From NCBI GenBank assembly GCA_029204225.1, contig CM055097.1:9721184-9785183 (forward strand): a stretch of DNA of 64,000 nt, read 5' to 3'. The position numbers were made by a program, and so were the translations under genes. The notes under the pieces are model-generated. The model did not search any database. It had not been told where the DNA came from and saw only the letters and a program-made list of their open reading frames with translations. Source of the DNA: Diphasiastrum complanatum (taxonomy: Eukaryota; Streptophyta; Lycopodiopsida; Lycopodiales; Lycopodiaceae). Positions 1 through 10,772 of this stretch are shown piece after piece (the stretch's first letter is position 1; each line of letters opens with the position of its first letter).

Positions 1-31
1 CCTCTACCTTCTATGCTCCTTCTATCCATCT

Positions 32-33
<2 letters not shown>

Positions 34-91
<58 letters not shown>
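34..91. repeat. (CT)n microsatellite
   Basis: Perfect CT dinucleotide run of about 58 bp. The 147 bp between it and the start of readable gag sequence near 239 show no coding signal. Confidence 0.95.
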
Positions 92-93
<2 letters not shown>

Positions 94-238
94 AAATAGT
101 GTTGAATGCTAGTTTAGTGGAGTAGAGTTACTGGGAGTAGTGTTAAAGATAGTAGTGTTAGTGTAAGAAGTAGAGAACTATCTAAAAGTAGTATCTTTAC
201 ATAGTTAGGTACCTATCCAGTGTTCTAACCCTTGTTGA

Positions 239-1364
239 CAGGCGGAGAGAAAGGGTCAGGGACTATATTGAGCGGGTCAAACATCTACGATCCGAATGCA
301 GTGCAGCCCTAACTCTCGATCATGCGGTGATCATGTGGTTCCTTGCGGGGTTACCACGTAGCATCAGAAGAGAACTGAAACGACGGGCGCAGTACGCTAC
401 TCTGCAAGAAGCTATGGAGGATGCCATCAGGGAAGAGGATGAGGGATCAGACGACGAATATCCAACCACTCATACTCCTACTCTCTCGATAGCGTCATCA
501 TCATCAATTGCTTCCACTCTATCCACATAATTGTTGTTGGAACAAATGACAAAATTACACAAATCGCAGGTGGAGCAACTTACGACACAGTTTGATCAGA
601 AACTGAAAGCCTTACAAGGAGCTATAGCGACAACGCCCAATCTATCGGAACAAAACTAGTTATAGTATCTCCGCCGCAAAAATGTATGGTGTTCAGTATG
701 CACACAAAACCATACAACGAATGAGTGTCCAGTCCTAAAGCAAAATCTGAGACTGACCCAGAGATTTTGCCATTTATGCAACGCAACATCGCACGATACG
801 GCCTTTTGCCCATTTAACCCCCGGATTGTCCAACAGAAGAGAAGTCCTTATCAAACTTCTTATCCATATCATCAAGGGGCACCAAATGCGGCACCGAGGT
901 GTGGCACGCCGATTAATCAACAATGCATGGCCTTACCTGCACCACCAAGGCCAGCTAATCAACAAGTGGCCCACGTAAACTTGACAGCAACAGAACCAAA
1001 GATACCAGTACCACCTCAACCTGAGCAGTAGCAATGGTATGGGCCGGATGAACCATTTATGGATCTTGTCATAAATGAATATATTGCGGCCTATGCAGCT
1101 CAAACTCAACGTCAAGGCGGAAGAAATTACGGCTGCTATGGATGTGGCGAAGGAAATAGAATTGCTGAATGTCCTTACAAGGGACAATATACATCCTTCT
1201 GCCAAGAATGCGGTTATGGACACTGCTTCAAGAACTGTACATTAAGACCTGGGACCACCGCGCCATTGAACTTCATTGCAATACAACGAGCAACAGTTCC
1301 AGTGGGGATGCTACCAGAAAAGCAACATTTCCATGCCCTTGTGTTAGCCGTCACCCGAACATAG
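239..1364 (+). pseudogene. Ty3/gypsy gag with zinc knuckles, broken by nonsense codons
   Basis: One reading frame runs from about 239 to 1364, interrupted only by TAA (528), TAG (657), TAG (663) and TAG (1029). The first part reads as a retrotransposon gag domain (DYIERVKHLR, then FLAGLPRSIRREL). CCHC zinc knuckles follow: CSVCTQNHTTNEC at 690-728 (CX2CX3HX4C), CHLCNATSHDTAFC at 768-809 (CX2CX4HX4C), a degenerate one lacking the His (CYGCGEGNRIAEC, from about 1134), and CQECGYGHCFKNC from about 1200. Zinc knuckles of gag bind the element RNA during packaging. TAA and TAG can arise from CAA/CAG by C-to-T change, as expected for methylated silent DNA. The frame shifts near 1365-1430 before the protease part. 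Confidence 0.8.
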
Positions 1365-1429
1365 AAGAGGAAGGAAGTGGCTCTCTCACCACCACCATCG
1401 GTCACTGACCCTCAATTGCAGCACCATAT

Positions 1430-2403
1430 TTGAATGTGAGGGAAGAAAGGAGACAGTATCAAAAGATACGACATTCGGTACAGAGAGCACAAGCAGAGGA
1501 AAAAGAGCAAGAAAAGGCCAACCCAATGGAACCTCATGTTGAGCCCGAGGAACTGCGCACTGAAATGCTCACAAGCCTGCTAGCAAGCCATGTTAGTTTA
1601 CTCCTCGGAGAATTACTGTGGATTGTGCCACAAGCTAAAGGCCTTTTGGTTGAATGGGCCAAAACAGACGCGGAACCAATATCGCCAGAGCCCATATATT
1701 GTACGGGCTACGATGAGACAAATAACGTTCTCCACATCGGGACAATGTGGGAGAGTGAGGAACACAACATCACCCTACCAATCAAACACAAGAGATTTGA
1801 GGATGAGGCAGTAGTGGTAGATGGAGAATCAAGTGTCAATTTGATCTCCACTACTTTATATCAAAAGTGGGATTTACAGGGATTGAAGCCAGCAAAATTC
1901 GCCATCAAGCTAGCAGATCAATCCTATGTAAAGCCAAAGGGTGTCGTTGCCGATATCCTTGTAAAAATAGCAAGCATGCAGTTTGTGATCACTTTTGAGT
2001 GATGGACATACTAGAGTCCCCATCTGCATACCGTGTTTTATTGGGAAGGCCATGGTTGAGGACTGCACAAGTAGTACACAACTGGGGTACGGGGAAACTC
2101 ACCTTTGAGAATAGAGAACATGTTGTAAAGGTCGATCCAACCACATGGACGATGAAATCTATTGCACCCAAGGTTGATGATGGATCATCCACGACAGATC
2201 ATGCAATCGATTGCCTAAGGCAAGCCAAGGGTGGTCACTACGATTCAGAGACAGATGTCGTGATATGGACGGATGCATTAGCAATGATTGACTGCCAAGC
2301 ATGTCAATATGAATTGAATCCTGAACCCAGCACATCTTCACTCAAGTGTTACACCATGGACACACCAATTACATTTGGAGTGAATATGATAAACGTAGCA
2401 TGA
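1430..2403 (+). pseudogene. Ty3/gypsy aspartic protease region, frameshifted
   Basis: The first 60 or so residues are charged and probably coiled coil (EERRQYQKIRHSVQRAQAEE). The retropepsin-like region contains VVVDGESSVNLIS, close to the usual active-site stretch although the canonical D-[ST]-G is changed to D-G-E. A stop at 2000-2002 and a one-base shift move the reading into the frame starting at 1999, which contains the C-terminal retropepsin signature YRVLLGRPWLRTAQVVHNW. The protease would normally cut the gag-pol polyprotein. The altered active site and the frameshift mean it cannot be functional. Confidence 0.75.
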
Positions 2404-2430
2404 CTGTCAGCGGAATCTATTGAGAACCCA

Positions 2431-3590
2431 ATGGACGATGATTTAGTCCCTTGGCAACATGCTTTCACTTACAACAAGGAGACTGAGCTGACTGATGAGC
2501 AGGTCCTACAACACATGGACCCAGATCGCTATGGAATCAAGAGAGTACCATCTCAACCGCCGCAAAAATCTGCTATGGCGAAAGTTTCAAGGATAGATCC
2601 ACCAAAGGCACCTGTGTACAAAAAGAACCAGTTGAAACAACGCTACAACCAGGTGATCTGATGGATGATCTACCAAATTAGCTATAGCTACAGTGGATGC
2701 TGATATTCGCAACCACAAGGCGAATGTCACACCAGTTCCAAAGAAAGACAACAAGGACGAATCCACCCATATGACAAGAAGAGACAAGAAGAAGGTGTTG
2801 GATTCCTTGAAGTCAATCAGAATGAACTCGAATACAGCATCATCATCTTCTCGGATGACGGAGAATCAAAAGATGACCAGTCGGGCTAAGATCAATATGC
2901 TGAAGGAGGAATCTAGATGAGCACCAGTTCACGAGATGCCTGGGACCTTCAAGAATTATACCTTGGACGACGTGGTAATTATGATTCTGAAGCCCAGCGA
3001 GAACCTGATCAAAGTCAAGCACCAGTGGAACAAGTCTTCGAGGGACCTGCGTGAATGCAATCAATGAACCTTGCTGAACCAGGTGAAGAAGAAAAGATCG
3101 TGCATGTGGAGGAGCAGTTAACACCCACACAATTCAAGTGGCTACAATCATTGTTGGTGGAGTATGGGGATTGTTTTACCTGGAATTACAATGATCTAAA
3201 GGGCATCCCACCAACAGTAGTTCAACACACCATACTCTTGGTGGATGGAGCAGTCCCCAAGGTGAGTCGTTATTACCGCTGCAACCCGAACTACACGGAG
3301 CTGATCAATCAAGAGTTGCAGAAGCTGTTAGATGCTGATTTCATTTATGAAATCGAGCACACTGAATGGGTGTCACTGATAGTTATAGTACCCAAGAAGA
3401 ATGACAAAATGCAAATTTGTGTGAATCTGAAGGCACTAAACGTAGTCACCAAAAAGGATCATTTTCCTTTACCCTTTACGGAAAGTGTCCTTGACAGGGT
3501 AGCTGGAGCCGAAGCCTACAGTTTTTTGGACGGCTTCAGCAATTACAATCAAGTGAAGATAGCGCCTCAAGACCAAAAATGGGATAACAT
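2431..3590 (+). pseudogene. Ty3/gypsy pol linker and N-terminal reverse transcriptase, truncated
   Basis: From 2431 to 2920 there are two short lysine-rich pieces in different frames, typical of the poorly conserved protease-RT linker. From 3055 the frame reads as RT: the spacer GDCFTWNYNDLKGIPP, then the fingers KLLDADFIYEIEHTEWVS, VPKKNDKMQICVNLKALN, HFPLPF, and palm motif A YSFLDGFSNYNQVKI with the first catalytic Asp. The YxDD motif and everything after it are missing because the sequence passes into (TG)n at about 3591. This is a dead fragment of a copy-and-paste element. Confidence 0.85.
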
Positions 3591-3604
3591 TTGTGTGTGT
3601 GTGT

Positions 3605-3680
<76 letters not shown>
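3591..3680. repeat. (TG)n microsatellite
   Basis: About 90 bp of TG with one interruption (tggtgtg near 3604). It ends the RT fragment abruptly. Open frames through it are repeat artefacts. Confidence 0.95.
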
Positions 3681-3689
3681 CTTTAAATT

Positions 3690-4013
3690 TACTTTTTAAA
3701 TTGTGTACATGTGAATGGTTGGGCTCTCTAACCTCCATTGGTCTATCTCCGATTGAGGAATCAATTGGAGGCCTATCGCATTGGTCAATATCTAATATAA
3801 AGGTAGTTTCCCTGACTTTTTTATTTTCATGAATTAAACATCTCATTTTTAATACATCAATTGTGGAAGATTCAAAGTAAATGGCAGCACCAAGTAAATT
3901 CCTGGGGGATTCTTGAGATTGGATTTTGATAGAATGTTTTGGCCCCTGGTCTTTTTAGTCATGGTTTTGAAACCACGGCTAACTGGCACTGGTTAGGCAG
4001 ACTCTTTTTGGGG

Positions 4014-4048
<35 letters not shown>

Positions 4049-4785
4049 ATGCTTTCTCTTGGGGGTGGACTTGTGTGGAGTGCCTTGGGAGGATTGTTCA
4101 ACTTGTGCAGGTTTCTTTTCAAAAGTTGTCAAACCATTGCCTAGAGTCAAAACATGAGATCAAAGCTTAGAAGCCTTAGGCGTTTTTGGCATTACTAGAT
4201 CCTCACCGTTTGCAAGAGCCTCACAAGTGATGAGAATGGATTCTTTCAAGCTCTGAAAATAAAATAATGAACAGTTTACACAAAATACAAAATGAAAATC
4301 TGAAATTTAATATGAAGAAATAGTAGCAAGACTTACCAAAGTCTTTAGTGCCTCATCAAAAACATTCCTGACAAACACATGTTCGCATAGGTGAATTTTC
4401 ATTTAATTGCCCTCCAAGATGTATAAATAAACTTTTTTCTCAATCGATTTTGCAGGGAGATATGTGAATCCCTTGTCCACATCGTCTACCATGACCTTAT
4501 AAAGCACATGTCCTGCAATATTTAAGGTCGACGGCCCTTTGTCAACTCTCTCCGCAATCCATAGAAAAAGCTCTGTCAATCTCTATCCTTCACAATCTTA
4601 TGTAAAATAAAACATGTGCTTTGACATGTCTTTCTTCTAGAGATCAAATGGGTTTATAGGAGGACGAACCCTTATCTGCGACATTTTCTAGTTCTTGAAG
4701 AACACCCTAGTAGAAGATTTTCAATTGAAATAAAAAAATGTTAGACAAAAATAATTCTCAGCCCAAGAATCGGCCAAGAGAAATG
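3690..4785. other. Non-coding spacer with a short (GA)n run
   Basis: AT-rich sequence without a convincing reading frame on either strand. A pure GA run of about 32 bp lies at 4017-4047. Otherwise nothing recognisable. Confidence 0.5.
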
Positions 4786-5280
4786 TGGTGCAAAGCTCTC
4801 GTTCGAGCTATGTCTAGCATAGTTGTTGACAGAAAGCAATGTTAAGCATAGCTCTTAGTTGAGCTATGTCTACCGAAAGTCGAGCTATGCGTGACATAGC
4901 TCAATCGAAAGTTATGTCTGGCATAGCTCTTTAGCCGAGAGCTATGCTAGACATGGCTCAGCCTCGCGACCTATGCTAGACATAGCTCGGCAAAGAGGTA
5001 TGTTGGGCATGGCTTGGTGGTCGAGGTATTCGTGGCATAGCTCGGCCCTAGCCATGCCGAGCATAGCTCTCGGTCGAGCTATGCCATGCATAGCTCTCGG
5101 CTATGCTATGTTTAGGATAGCTCGACAGAGAGCTATTCTGGGCATGGCTCACGGCCAAGCTATGCCATGCATAGCTCTCGGCCATGCTATGTCTAGGATA
5201 GCTCGACAGAGAGCTATGCCAGGCATAGCTCGGCCCATAGCTCTGCCCACCGAGCTATGCCTAGCATAGCCAGATGCCAT
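4786..5280. repeat. Array of short imperfect palindromes (GAGCTATGC.NGGCATAGCTC)
   Basis: The half-site agctatg/catagct occurs many times in alternating orientation, forming imperfect palindromes of roughly 20 bp, for example GAGCTATGCCAGGCATAGCTC-like units near 5213-5233, joined by short CG-rich spacers such as CTCGGCC. Within it lies an 81-bp higher-order tandem duplication: agctatgccatgcatagct begins at 5077 and again at 5158, and aggatagctcgacagagagc recurs at the same 81-bp spacing. Spacers differ and are too short and irregular for CRISPR. Function unknown; single-stranded copies could form hairpins. Confidence 0.8.
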
Positions 5281-5499
5281 TTATTTAAGAAATCTTACTT
5301 TTGTTTAAATTATTTTATGAAAAAAATAAATTGATTTTGGCGTTAATAGAGATCAAAAGTATAGAATTTATTTACTATTTTAGATAATTTTAGTTATGAA
5401 AATATTAAAAAGAGTGTAATTTTTTACTCCTTATCGTAGTAATTTTAAGGATTTATATGTCATTTCTTGTAAAATGAGGCGACCTTACAAAGTCTAACA

Positions 5500-5770
5500 T
5501 TTTGGAAAAGCTTTGCTAAACATGGCCCTTCTTTAGGGCTCTAAAGATGAACATAAATTGGCATGATTTTTAAGGAGAGCTTGGCATGGCTCTCAACAAG
5601 AGTTTAGCATTTTTCTCTCGTGCTAAGTGCTATGCCTGGCATAGCGCACTATGCCTGGCATAGCTCTCAACGTGAGCTATGCTAGGCATAGAACTTAGCC
5701 CAAGCATTGCTTGGCATAGTTATTGTCGAGAGCTAAGCTCTTAGACTATGCTATGTCTTACATAGGCAAG
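5500..5770. repeat. Second block of the catagctc palindrome array
   Basis: After about 220 bp of AT-rich sequence the same half-sites return: tatgcctggcatagc occurs twice in a row around 5630-5660, then gtgagctatgctaggcat and others to about 5765. It is probably the same original array, split by an AT-rich insertion at about 5280-5500 or eroded there. Confidence 0.65.
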
Positions 5771-6555
5771 CTTTGAAAAAAACAAAAAAATGATAGCTCT
5801 ATAGCTTACAGCAGACATACCTTTAGGTTGTGAGAAGTTGTGATCTCTCTCAAGCTGTGCTCAGGAAGGGAGACCAAGAACATGTATGCTGAAAGCAATA
5901 GGCAGCTACAAAGTACAGATAAAAGAGTGCTAGAGTGAGAGAGAGCATAAACGTGGCAGACAACGGTGGGTTATGGTTTGGCATGACCCCTTAAGTAATT
6001 ATGCCTTGGGTCTTAAGATGGGTTATGGCTTAAGGTGGGATATGTCCCAAAGACTCGCACGACTTATGGCGTCGTGTGTCATAAGGATCATGGCTTAAGG
6101 GGCTATGCATGCCAACTGAGTGATAGCACCATGTCAAATATATTGAATAGGCCTGACAAATAAATGCAAACTTGACACACTTTCTGCAATTTTCCCACAA
6201 AGCACTTTCCGAGATATCTATAAAACAACAAACCTGAAACAAAAGTTGCAATATCACAGCATATGTTTTATGATTTCCAACTTGGCATAAATATTTACAA
6301 GGTTCTTTATAGTATGTGCTTAGAATATAGTCTATTATAGAACTTGCAATATCTCTGTATCCAATCTCCTCAGTCCACAAACATAATTGAAGTCACTTCA
6401 ATATTATTGCAGATCAGCATTTTTGCGTCATCAAAGGTGCTGCCATACCAAAGAGGTCTTCAGAATTTTAATAGAATTTATGAACTCGCACAACTCACAA
6501 CTAGAAAATGATTTGTATGATAGGCAAGCTTGTGAAGTACATGGTGAAATTGTGG
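5771..6555. other. Region 3' of the ATI-like terminal exon; probable 3' UTR and spacer
   Basis: On the - strand this follows the stop codon of the ATI-like tail exon, so part of it should be 3' UTR. A 116-codon open frame (6030-6380, -) has no recognisable domain and I do not call it a gene. Around 5940-6060 there are short repeats of ggttatgg/cttaag. Confidence 0.4.
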
Positions 6556-6663
6556 TTATGATCGCATCACAGGAACGCGCCTTCGGCCAGAAACAGCATC
6601 CTTGAGTCGGGAAATTTGAAAGATAAGCTGATTGATTTTCTGCATATCAGTCAGGGTAAAGCT
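6556..6663 (-). CDS. Terminal exon of ATI-like gene (ATG8-interacting protein C-terminal tail)
   Basis: Read on the - strand, an acceptor (ttaactacag, ending at 6664) opens a 35-codon exon that ends in TAA at 6556-6558. The core QISRLKDAVSGRRR followed by a short basic end (VPVMRS) fits the conserved tail of plant ATI1/ATI2 proteins, where an ISR-[FL]-KD-x-[VI] stretch and an RR pair sit just after the transmembrane segment. The exon is in phase 0, matching the donor GAG|GTTAGG at 29019/29018 of the large ATI exon on the same strand, and no other upstream exon is visible between. I therefore join them. The alternative is a stray tail exon from a second, lost gene copy. Family recognition is from memory of the tail motif. 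Confidence 0.6.
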   Translation of the reverse strand, partial: SFTLTDMQKINQLIFQISRLKDAVSGRRRVPVMRS

Positions 6664-6838
6664 CTGTAGTTAAGAGAATCACTTCAGGCCCGGAAACAAA
6701 TGCTCTACTTTTTTTTATCATTCGATCACAAAAATGCTCTTGCAACACATTTCATAAAGAATTTCCCCTCTGTCTACATACATGCTTGTAACATTTGGAA
6801 TCAGAAAAATTCATCAATTGAGCACAGCACTGACCAGG

Positions 6839-6844
<6 letters not shown>

Positions 6845-6909
<65 letters not shown>

Positions 6910-6936
6910 GCACACACACATGCATGCATGCATGCA
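6845..6936. repeat. (CT)n followed by (CA)n and (TGCA)n
   Basis: CT run 6845-6907, then cgcacacacaca and four copies of tgca to about 6936. Compound microsatellite; its open frames are artefacts. Confidence 0.95.
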
Positions 6937-6999
6937 TCTATATATAACCTCGAGAGCATGGTCAATGAAAAGTTGACCGTTGATTTAAAAGAAGACTCG

Positions 7000-7800
7000 A
7001 GTTAAAAGTTCAAACAGGTCAATTTCTACATGTATCATTTGCCTGGAAGAAAGCAAAAGACACTCGTGAGCAAACCATTCCAAAAGGCTCAAAAGTTCAT
7101 ATCATCAAGCAATCACATAATCATTCTGACATGGCATTTAAAAGCTAAATTCCCCTCCATTGACATATACGACTGCAATTACTTGAGTTTAGGAAAGTTC
7201 ATCAATTCAGGACAATACCAACCTCCCATCCTTACTATCGAATTCTTGCTTTGGAGATGCATACAACATATAGTTATATACATATCTATGTTATGAAGTA
7301 AATCACATGCTTGGCATCCCATTAGAACAATAACCATTAAAGATGAAACAAATAACATTCTCCAACTAAATATTTTTCAAAAACATCATATATAGTCGGT
7401 GATCGTCTCCATGAAAGGGTAATGAGCATCCTACAAAGAACTCCCAAGTAGTCAAATCATAAGAATGCTTATATTCCAAAAAAATTAGAGCTCAAACACT
7501 AGTAAAGAAAATTAAGGAAGACATGTGGGTTAGCCAATCCCATTCACTCCATCTAATTCCCTCCAACATAGGTTTGCTGAATAACATGTGGCTTAAAATA
7601 GTCATAGGTCTTTGCCAAATAAGTGCTTGATCTGGCCACAATGTCAATTAAGTCCCTGAATGTTCTATAATCATACATGAACATACGAACTCATAACACT
7701 CACCTACTTGAAAGCATCCGCCTATTGTGGGCTATAAAAAGACTACGTCTGCTGAAAAACATAGTTGATGTAGGTATCGAGAAAGAATAATCTGAGCAAC
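7000..7800. other. Intronic spacer, nothing recognised
   Basis: AT-rich sequence. An 88-codon + frame at 7030-7296 has no domain signature and unremarkable composition. No repeats, splice-bounded exon or RNA gene seen. Confidence 0.4.
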
Positions 7801-8180
7801 TAAAGTTAGGCATCAGGTGGATCCTGAACATCAGCATGTTCTGGTGCAGCAAATCAGTAATGTCCTAAATGAGATGCATGACGACAACAAAGTTAGAGAT
7901 GAGCAAATCGAGCACCTAAATGAACAAATTAAGAGTTTATCCACAAATCAACTACTATAGCAACTAGAAGTCTTTACGGGTAAGCGTAAAGAATGTAAGC
8001 CGAAGGTGATTGAGGTTAAGTGCAACATTGGGATAATTATTTCAATGTCCATGAAATCCCAGAAGAAGAGAGGATCAAAATCGAAATACGTTACAAAGCG
8101 ATTTCATGAGGGAGATGTATCACCGAAGCCGGCAACTTTGGAGGAATTTGAGGCATTGTTCTTAGAAAGCTTTATGTTAG
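7801..8180 (+). pseudogene. Retrotransposon gag remnant
   Basis: The first part reads as a heptad-like coiled coil (VRDEQIEHLNEQIKSLS, about 7880-7960) with a stop soon after. A frame change near 8024 opens HWDNYFNVHEIPEEER (8026 on), which resembles the gag helical domain of plant retrotransposons (WL..FE..F....I.EE.RV). A further shift leads to ATLEEFEALFLESFM (about 8130-8175), the usual next conserved stretch. Three frames in 380 bp show it is long dead. No zinc knuckle or pol follows; the sequence passes into a palindrome-rich element near 8190. Confidence 0.55.
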
Positions 8181-8189
8181 TAGATGACT

Positions 8190-9834
8190 TGCTCATTAGT
8201 GTTTCCACCTGGTTCAGAATCGACCTTTTCAGAATCGTAAGAATCGGCATGAATTGTGGTTCTGAACCGGTCCCGTCCCAAAAGAATCGGAAAGAATCGG
8301 CAAATTTTTGCATCTTTTTTGATGTAATGCTAAAAAACATGTCAAGTAATATCTATATTGTCTAAATTTTTTCTAAAATCTTATAAATACTAGATAGATA
8401 TTGAAAACATGCATTTGAAAGTTCGTTATTGCTTGTAAAAAGCTGAAGCCTGAAAGCTGAAACTAAACTAGTGTTCACTATTCATAAAAAATTAAAATTA
8501 GAAAGATATACTCCAGTCCCCCATCAATGATCACACATCAGTAGCTTATCATACTAGTAACTACAGTGTAGGTAGTAATTACTAAGTTGTAACTTGTAAG
8601 TACTGAGCAGGGTTACATATACCTGGCAAAACTCAACTCAATGCACCGATCAAGCTGCTCGCCCAACCTATCCATAAACTCGTAGAGACCTCTATCTATG
8701 AGTTGTAGCAGGATGCCAGTCCTTTTCTCCCGAAAAGAATTCTAGGTTGAACATGGGGTACAAGACAGCTGATCGCGAGTGGGTTGAAGAATGCCACTCT
8801 TACTCGGCCGCGACATGCCTAGACTGCATTTCTAGGATTTGGTTCTGAAGGGAGTTCAAGGCCTATACAAGCTGTGCGGTATCTAGCTCAGTAGGAGGGA
8901 GTGGTGCAGATGGTCCTTCACCCGAGGGCATACTGGTGTCCATAGTGCACTAAAGTAAGGTCGAAGGAAAAAATGGCAAGAGTTTGACTACAAATTGGCT
9001 TAAGAAGCTTGAGAGCTCAACTCAAAGAGACTAAGCCAAGACAAGTAAAGGTTGTGAGAATGTTTCTATTGTAAACTTTTTTGTGGTTGCAGGTGGCAAA
9101 AGGGAAAAGGGATGGAAGAGGCTCGAGAGGAGGCTATGGGAGGTGGAGAGCTACACCCCACAAGCCTGTACTTGCTGCAGGTACAGCCTATGGTACCTCT
9201 TCTAAATTCCCCCTCTTTCTTTAAATCTCAAGCTTGTGTGTAAATTGCAAGCTTAAGGAAAGCTAAGGTTTAAAACATGTAGAATTTCTTTTAAACGTAT
9301 ATAGCTTTTAACCTTAAGGAGTTTTTATTCTTAAGTCTTAAAAGTTTCATAATGTTTTCAGTTACGAAACATTTTTTTTAAACTTTATTTTGTAAACTTA
9401 TGTTTACAAAAGAAGATTCGAACCAAACGAACCGTTCCGATTCAGACGGCCAATTCAAATTGGCCGGAAACTATGGTTTATATCCAGGAAATAGCTTCAA
9501 ACCAAAGATGCACGGCGATTTTGGATCATGATTCATGAGTCACTCCGGGTTCACGTATCACGATTCAGAAAAACAAAACCAGTTTTCACAAAAAAATTTG
9601 AACCTAAAAACTACTGGAATTGGACCTGAAATGTTCTGGAATTGAATCCGAAACTGCTGGAAACTATTACCCTTATTTGGTTTCCAGTAAATAGGTTTCC
9701 AGTAATTTCGGGTTCAATTCCAGAACATTTCAGGTCCAATTCCAGTAGTTTTTAGGTCCAAAAGAATTTGCGAAGGAAAAGATAAATTGTGATTCGCAAA
9801 TTCACGAATTGCGATTCGCTGCAACTATGCTTCA
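8190..9834. mobile_element. Palindrome-rich element, GATTCG family (ends uncertain)
   Basis: Left part (8210-8310) has repeated agaatcgg and gaaccggtcccg-type motifs. Right part (9400-9834) has gattcgaacc, tcgcaaattcacgaattgcg and ends in cgctgcaactatg, the same terminus as the clearer element at 14290-15052. Between them is AT-rich, non-coding sequence. I cannot see an exact left terminus or target duplication, so this may be two overlapping copies. Proposed to belong to the same CATAG-terminal group. Confidence 0.45.
9601..9757. repeat. Long hairpin (arms about 66 bp, loop about 25 bp)
   Basis: Left arm 9601-9666 (starts aacctaaaaactactggaat) is the reverse complement of right arm 9692-9757 (ends attccagtagtttttaggt), with a handful of mismatches. 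Centre contains a further partial copy of ggtttccagtaa. RNA from either strand would fold into a long stem. Confidence 0.85.
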
Positions 9835-9954
9835 AACATACAAATTCAATCTCTACGTTATATTAATCAAGGTTAACCTCCAGAGTCCACACCCTATGTA
9901 GTCGGACCTATGATGTACATCAACAATGCCTATTACTATGAATCACAAACATCA

Positions 9955-10260
9955 TAGATGCAATGGAAAACATCCTGCTGTATCCACGTTCTGGAACAAA
10001 ACGTGTTTTTTTGTTCTAGAAATCAACAAAATCAAGTAAAACCTAGAAAACAAAACCAAAACTCATCTGAAAAAACCTAAATTTTTCCAAATCATAGAAT
10101 TAATAGAACATCAAAACTGTGAAATTATTGAGAAAAAGGCCAAATAAAAATTATTTGCACAATCATAAAACCTCAAGGGAATTCCTCGAACGTGTTCGAG
10201 GAATTCCCATGCACCTATGGTACATACATACCATAGTTGCAACGTTCCAAAACAAGTGTC
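9955..10260. mobile_element. GGAACG-family palindrome element, degenerate
   Basis: Begins with gatgcaatggaaaacatcc...ctgtatccacgttctggaac, which is similar to sequence at about 27840-27870 and 52955-53005. It contains repeated ggaac/cgttc motifs and a near-perfect 32-bp palindrome at 10177-10208 (gggaattcctcgaa, cgtg centre, mirror arm). A CATAGTTGC terminus-like sequence lies at 10225-10235, oriented as a left end, so two partial copies may abut here. Confidence 0.4.
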
Positions 10261-10772
10261 CAAAACCCGAAACGCAAAAAGAAAAAAATTATTGGAAAAA
10301 AACCATTATCCTACTAAAAAAAATATGTAACAATGTTGGAAATTTTTGTTAGTATGCTACAAGCTCTACTGCAAATTTGCTAGCCTTTAAGTTAAACTCC
10401 AATCCATTGCTACTCATAAAGTCTATATGTGGTATGATTCTCCTTTACGATGCACCTCCAACCTGAGGCTAGACAGGCACATGCAAAGAGATGGTACACC
10501 TAGGCAAGTGAATCCTGAGGAGTGCCTTAGATCCATGGACATTGAAGCAGGCCATGCACACACAAAGGTTGCAGCTGATGATGAGATCTTTTCGGAGTAT
10601 CACCGGGAGCTGGCACGTCATGATGGGAGGCAGCGCAAGACCACTAGATCCATAGCCATGGCCGATGCAGAGGATGCGGAGGATGGGGATGAGGCTGAGG
10701 AGGAGTTGGATTATGATGAGGCCTTGGACGATGAGATGGAGACTGACATTGGAGAGGATCTGGGGTACACCT

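Larger units (their letters stand above)
239..3590 (+). mobile_element. Decayed Ty3/gypsy LTR retrotransposon (gag-PR-RT part)
   Basis: The order gag domain, zinc knuckles, retropepsin, reverse transcriptase is that of a plant Ty3/gypsy element. Frame changes and stop codons break it at several points. The left side begins inside gag and no 5' LTR or primer-binding site is visible. The right side stops inside the RT palm and runs straight into a (TG)n tract; RNase H, integrase and 3' LTR are absent. It is a dead fragment. The long linker and the protease context resemble non-chromovirus plant gypsy elements, but I cannot assign a clade. Confidence 0.85.

Noticed and set aside
3469-3846. - strand His/Thr frame
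   Set aside because: Product of the (TG)n tract opposite the RT fragment.
4786-5770. CRISPR-like repeat array
   Set aside because: Repeats are palindromic half-sites of variable spacing without unique spacers of constant length, in plant nuclear DNA.
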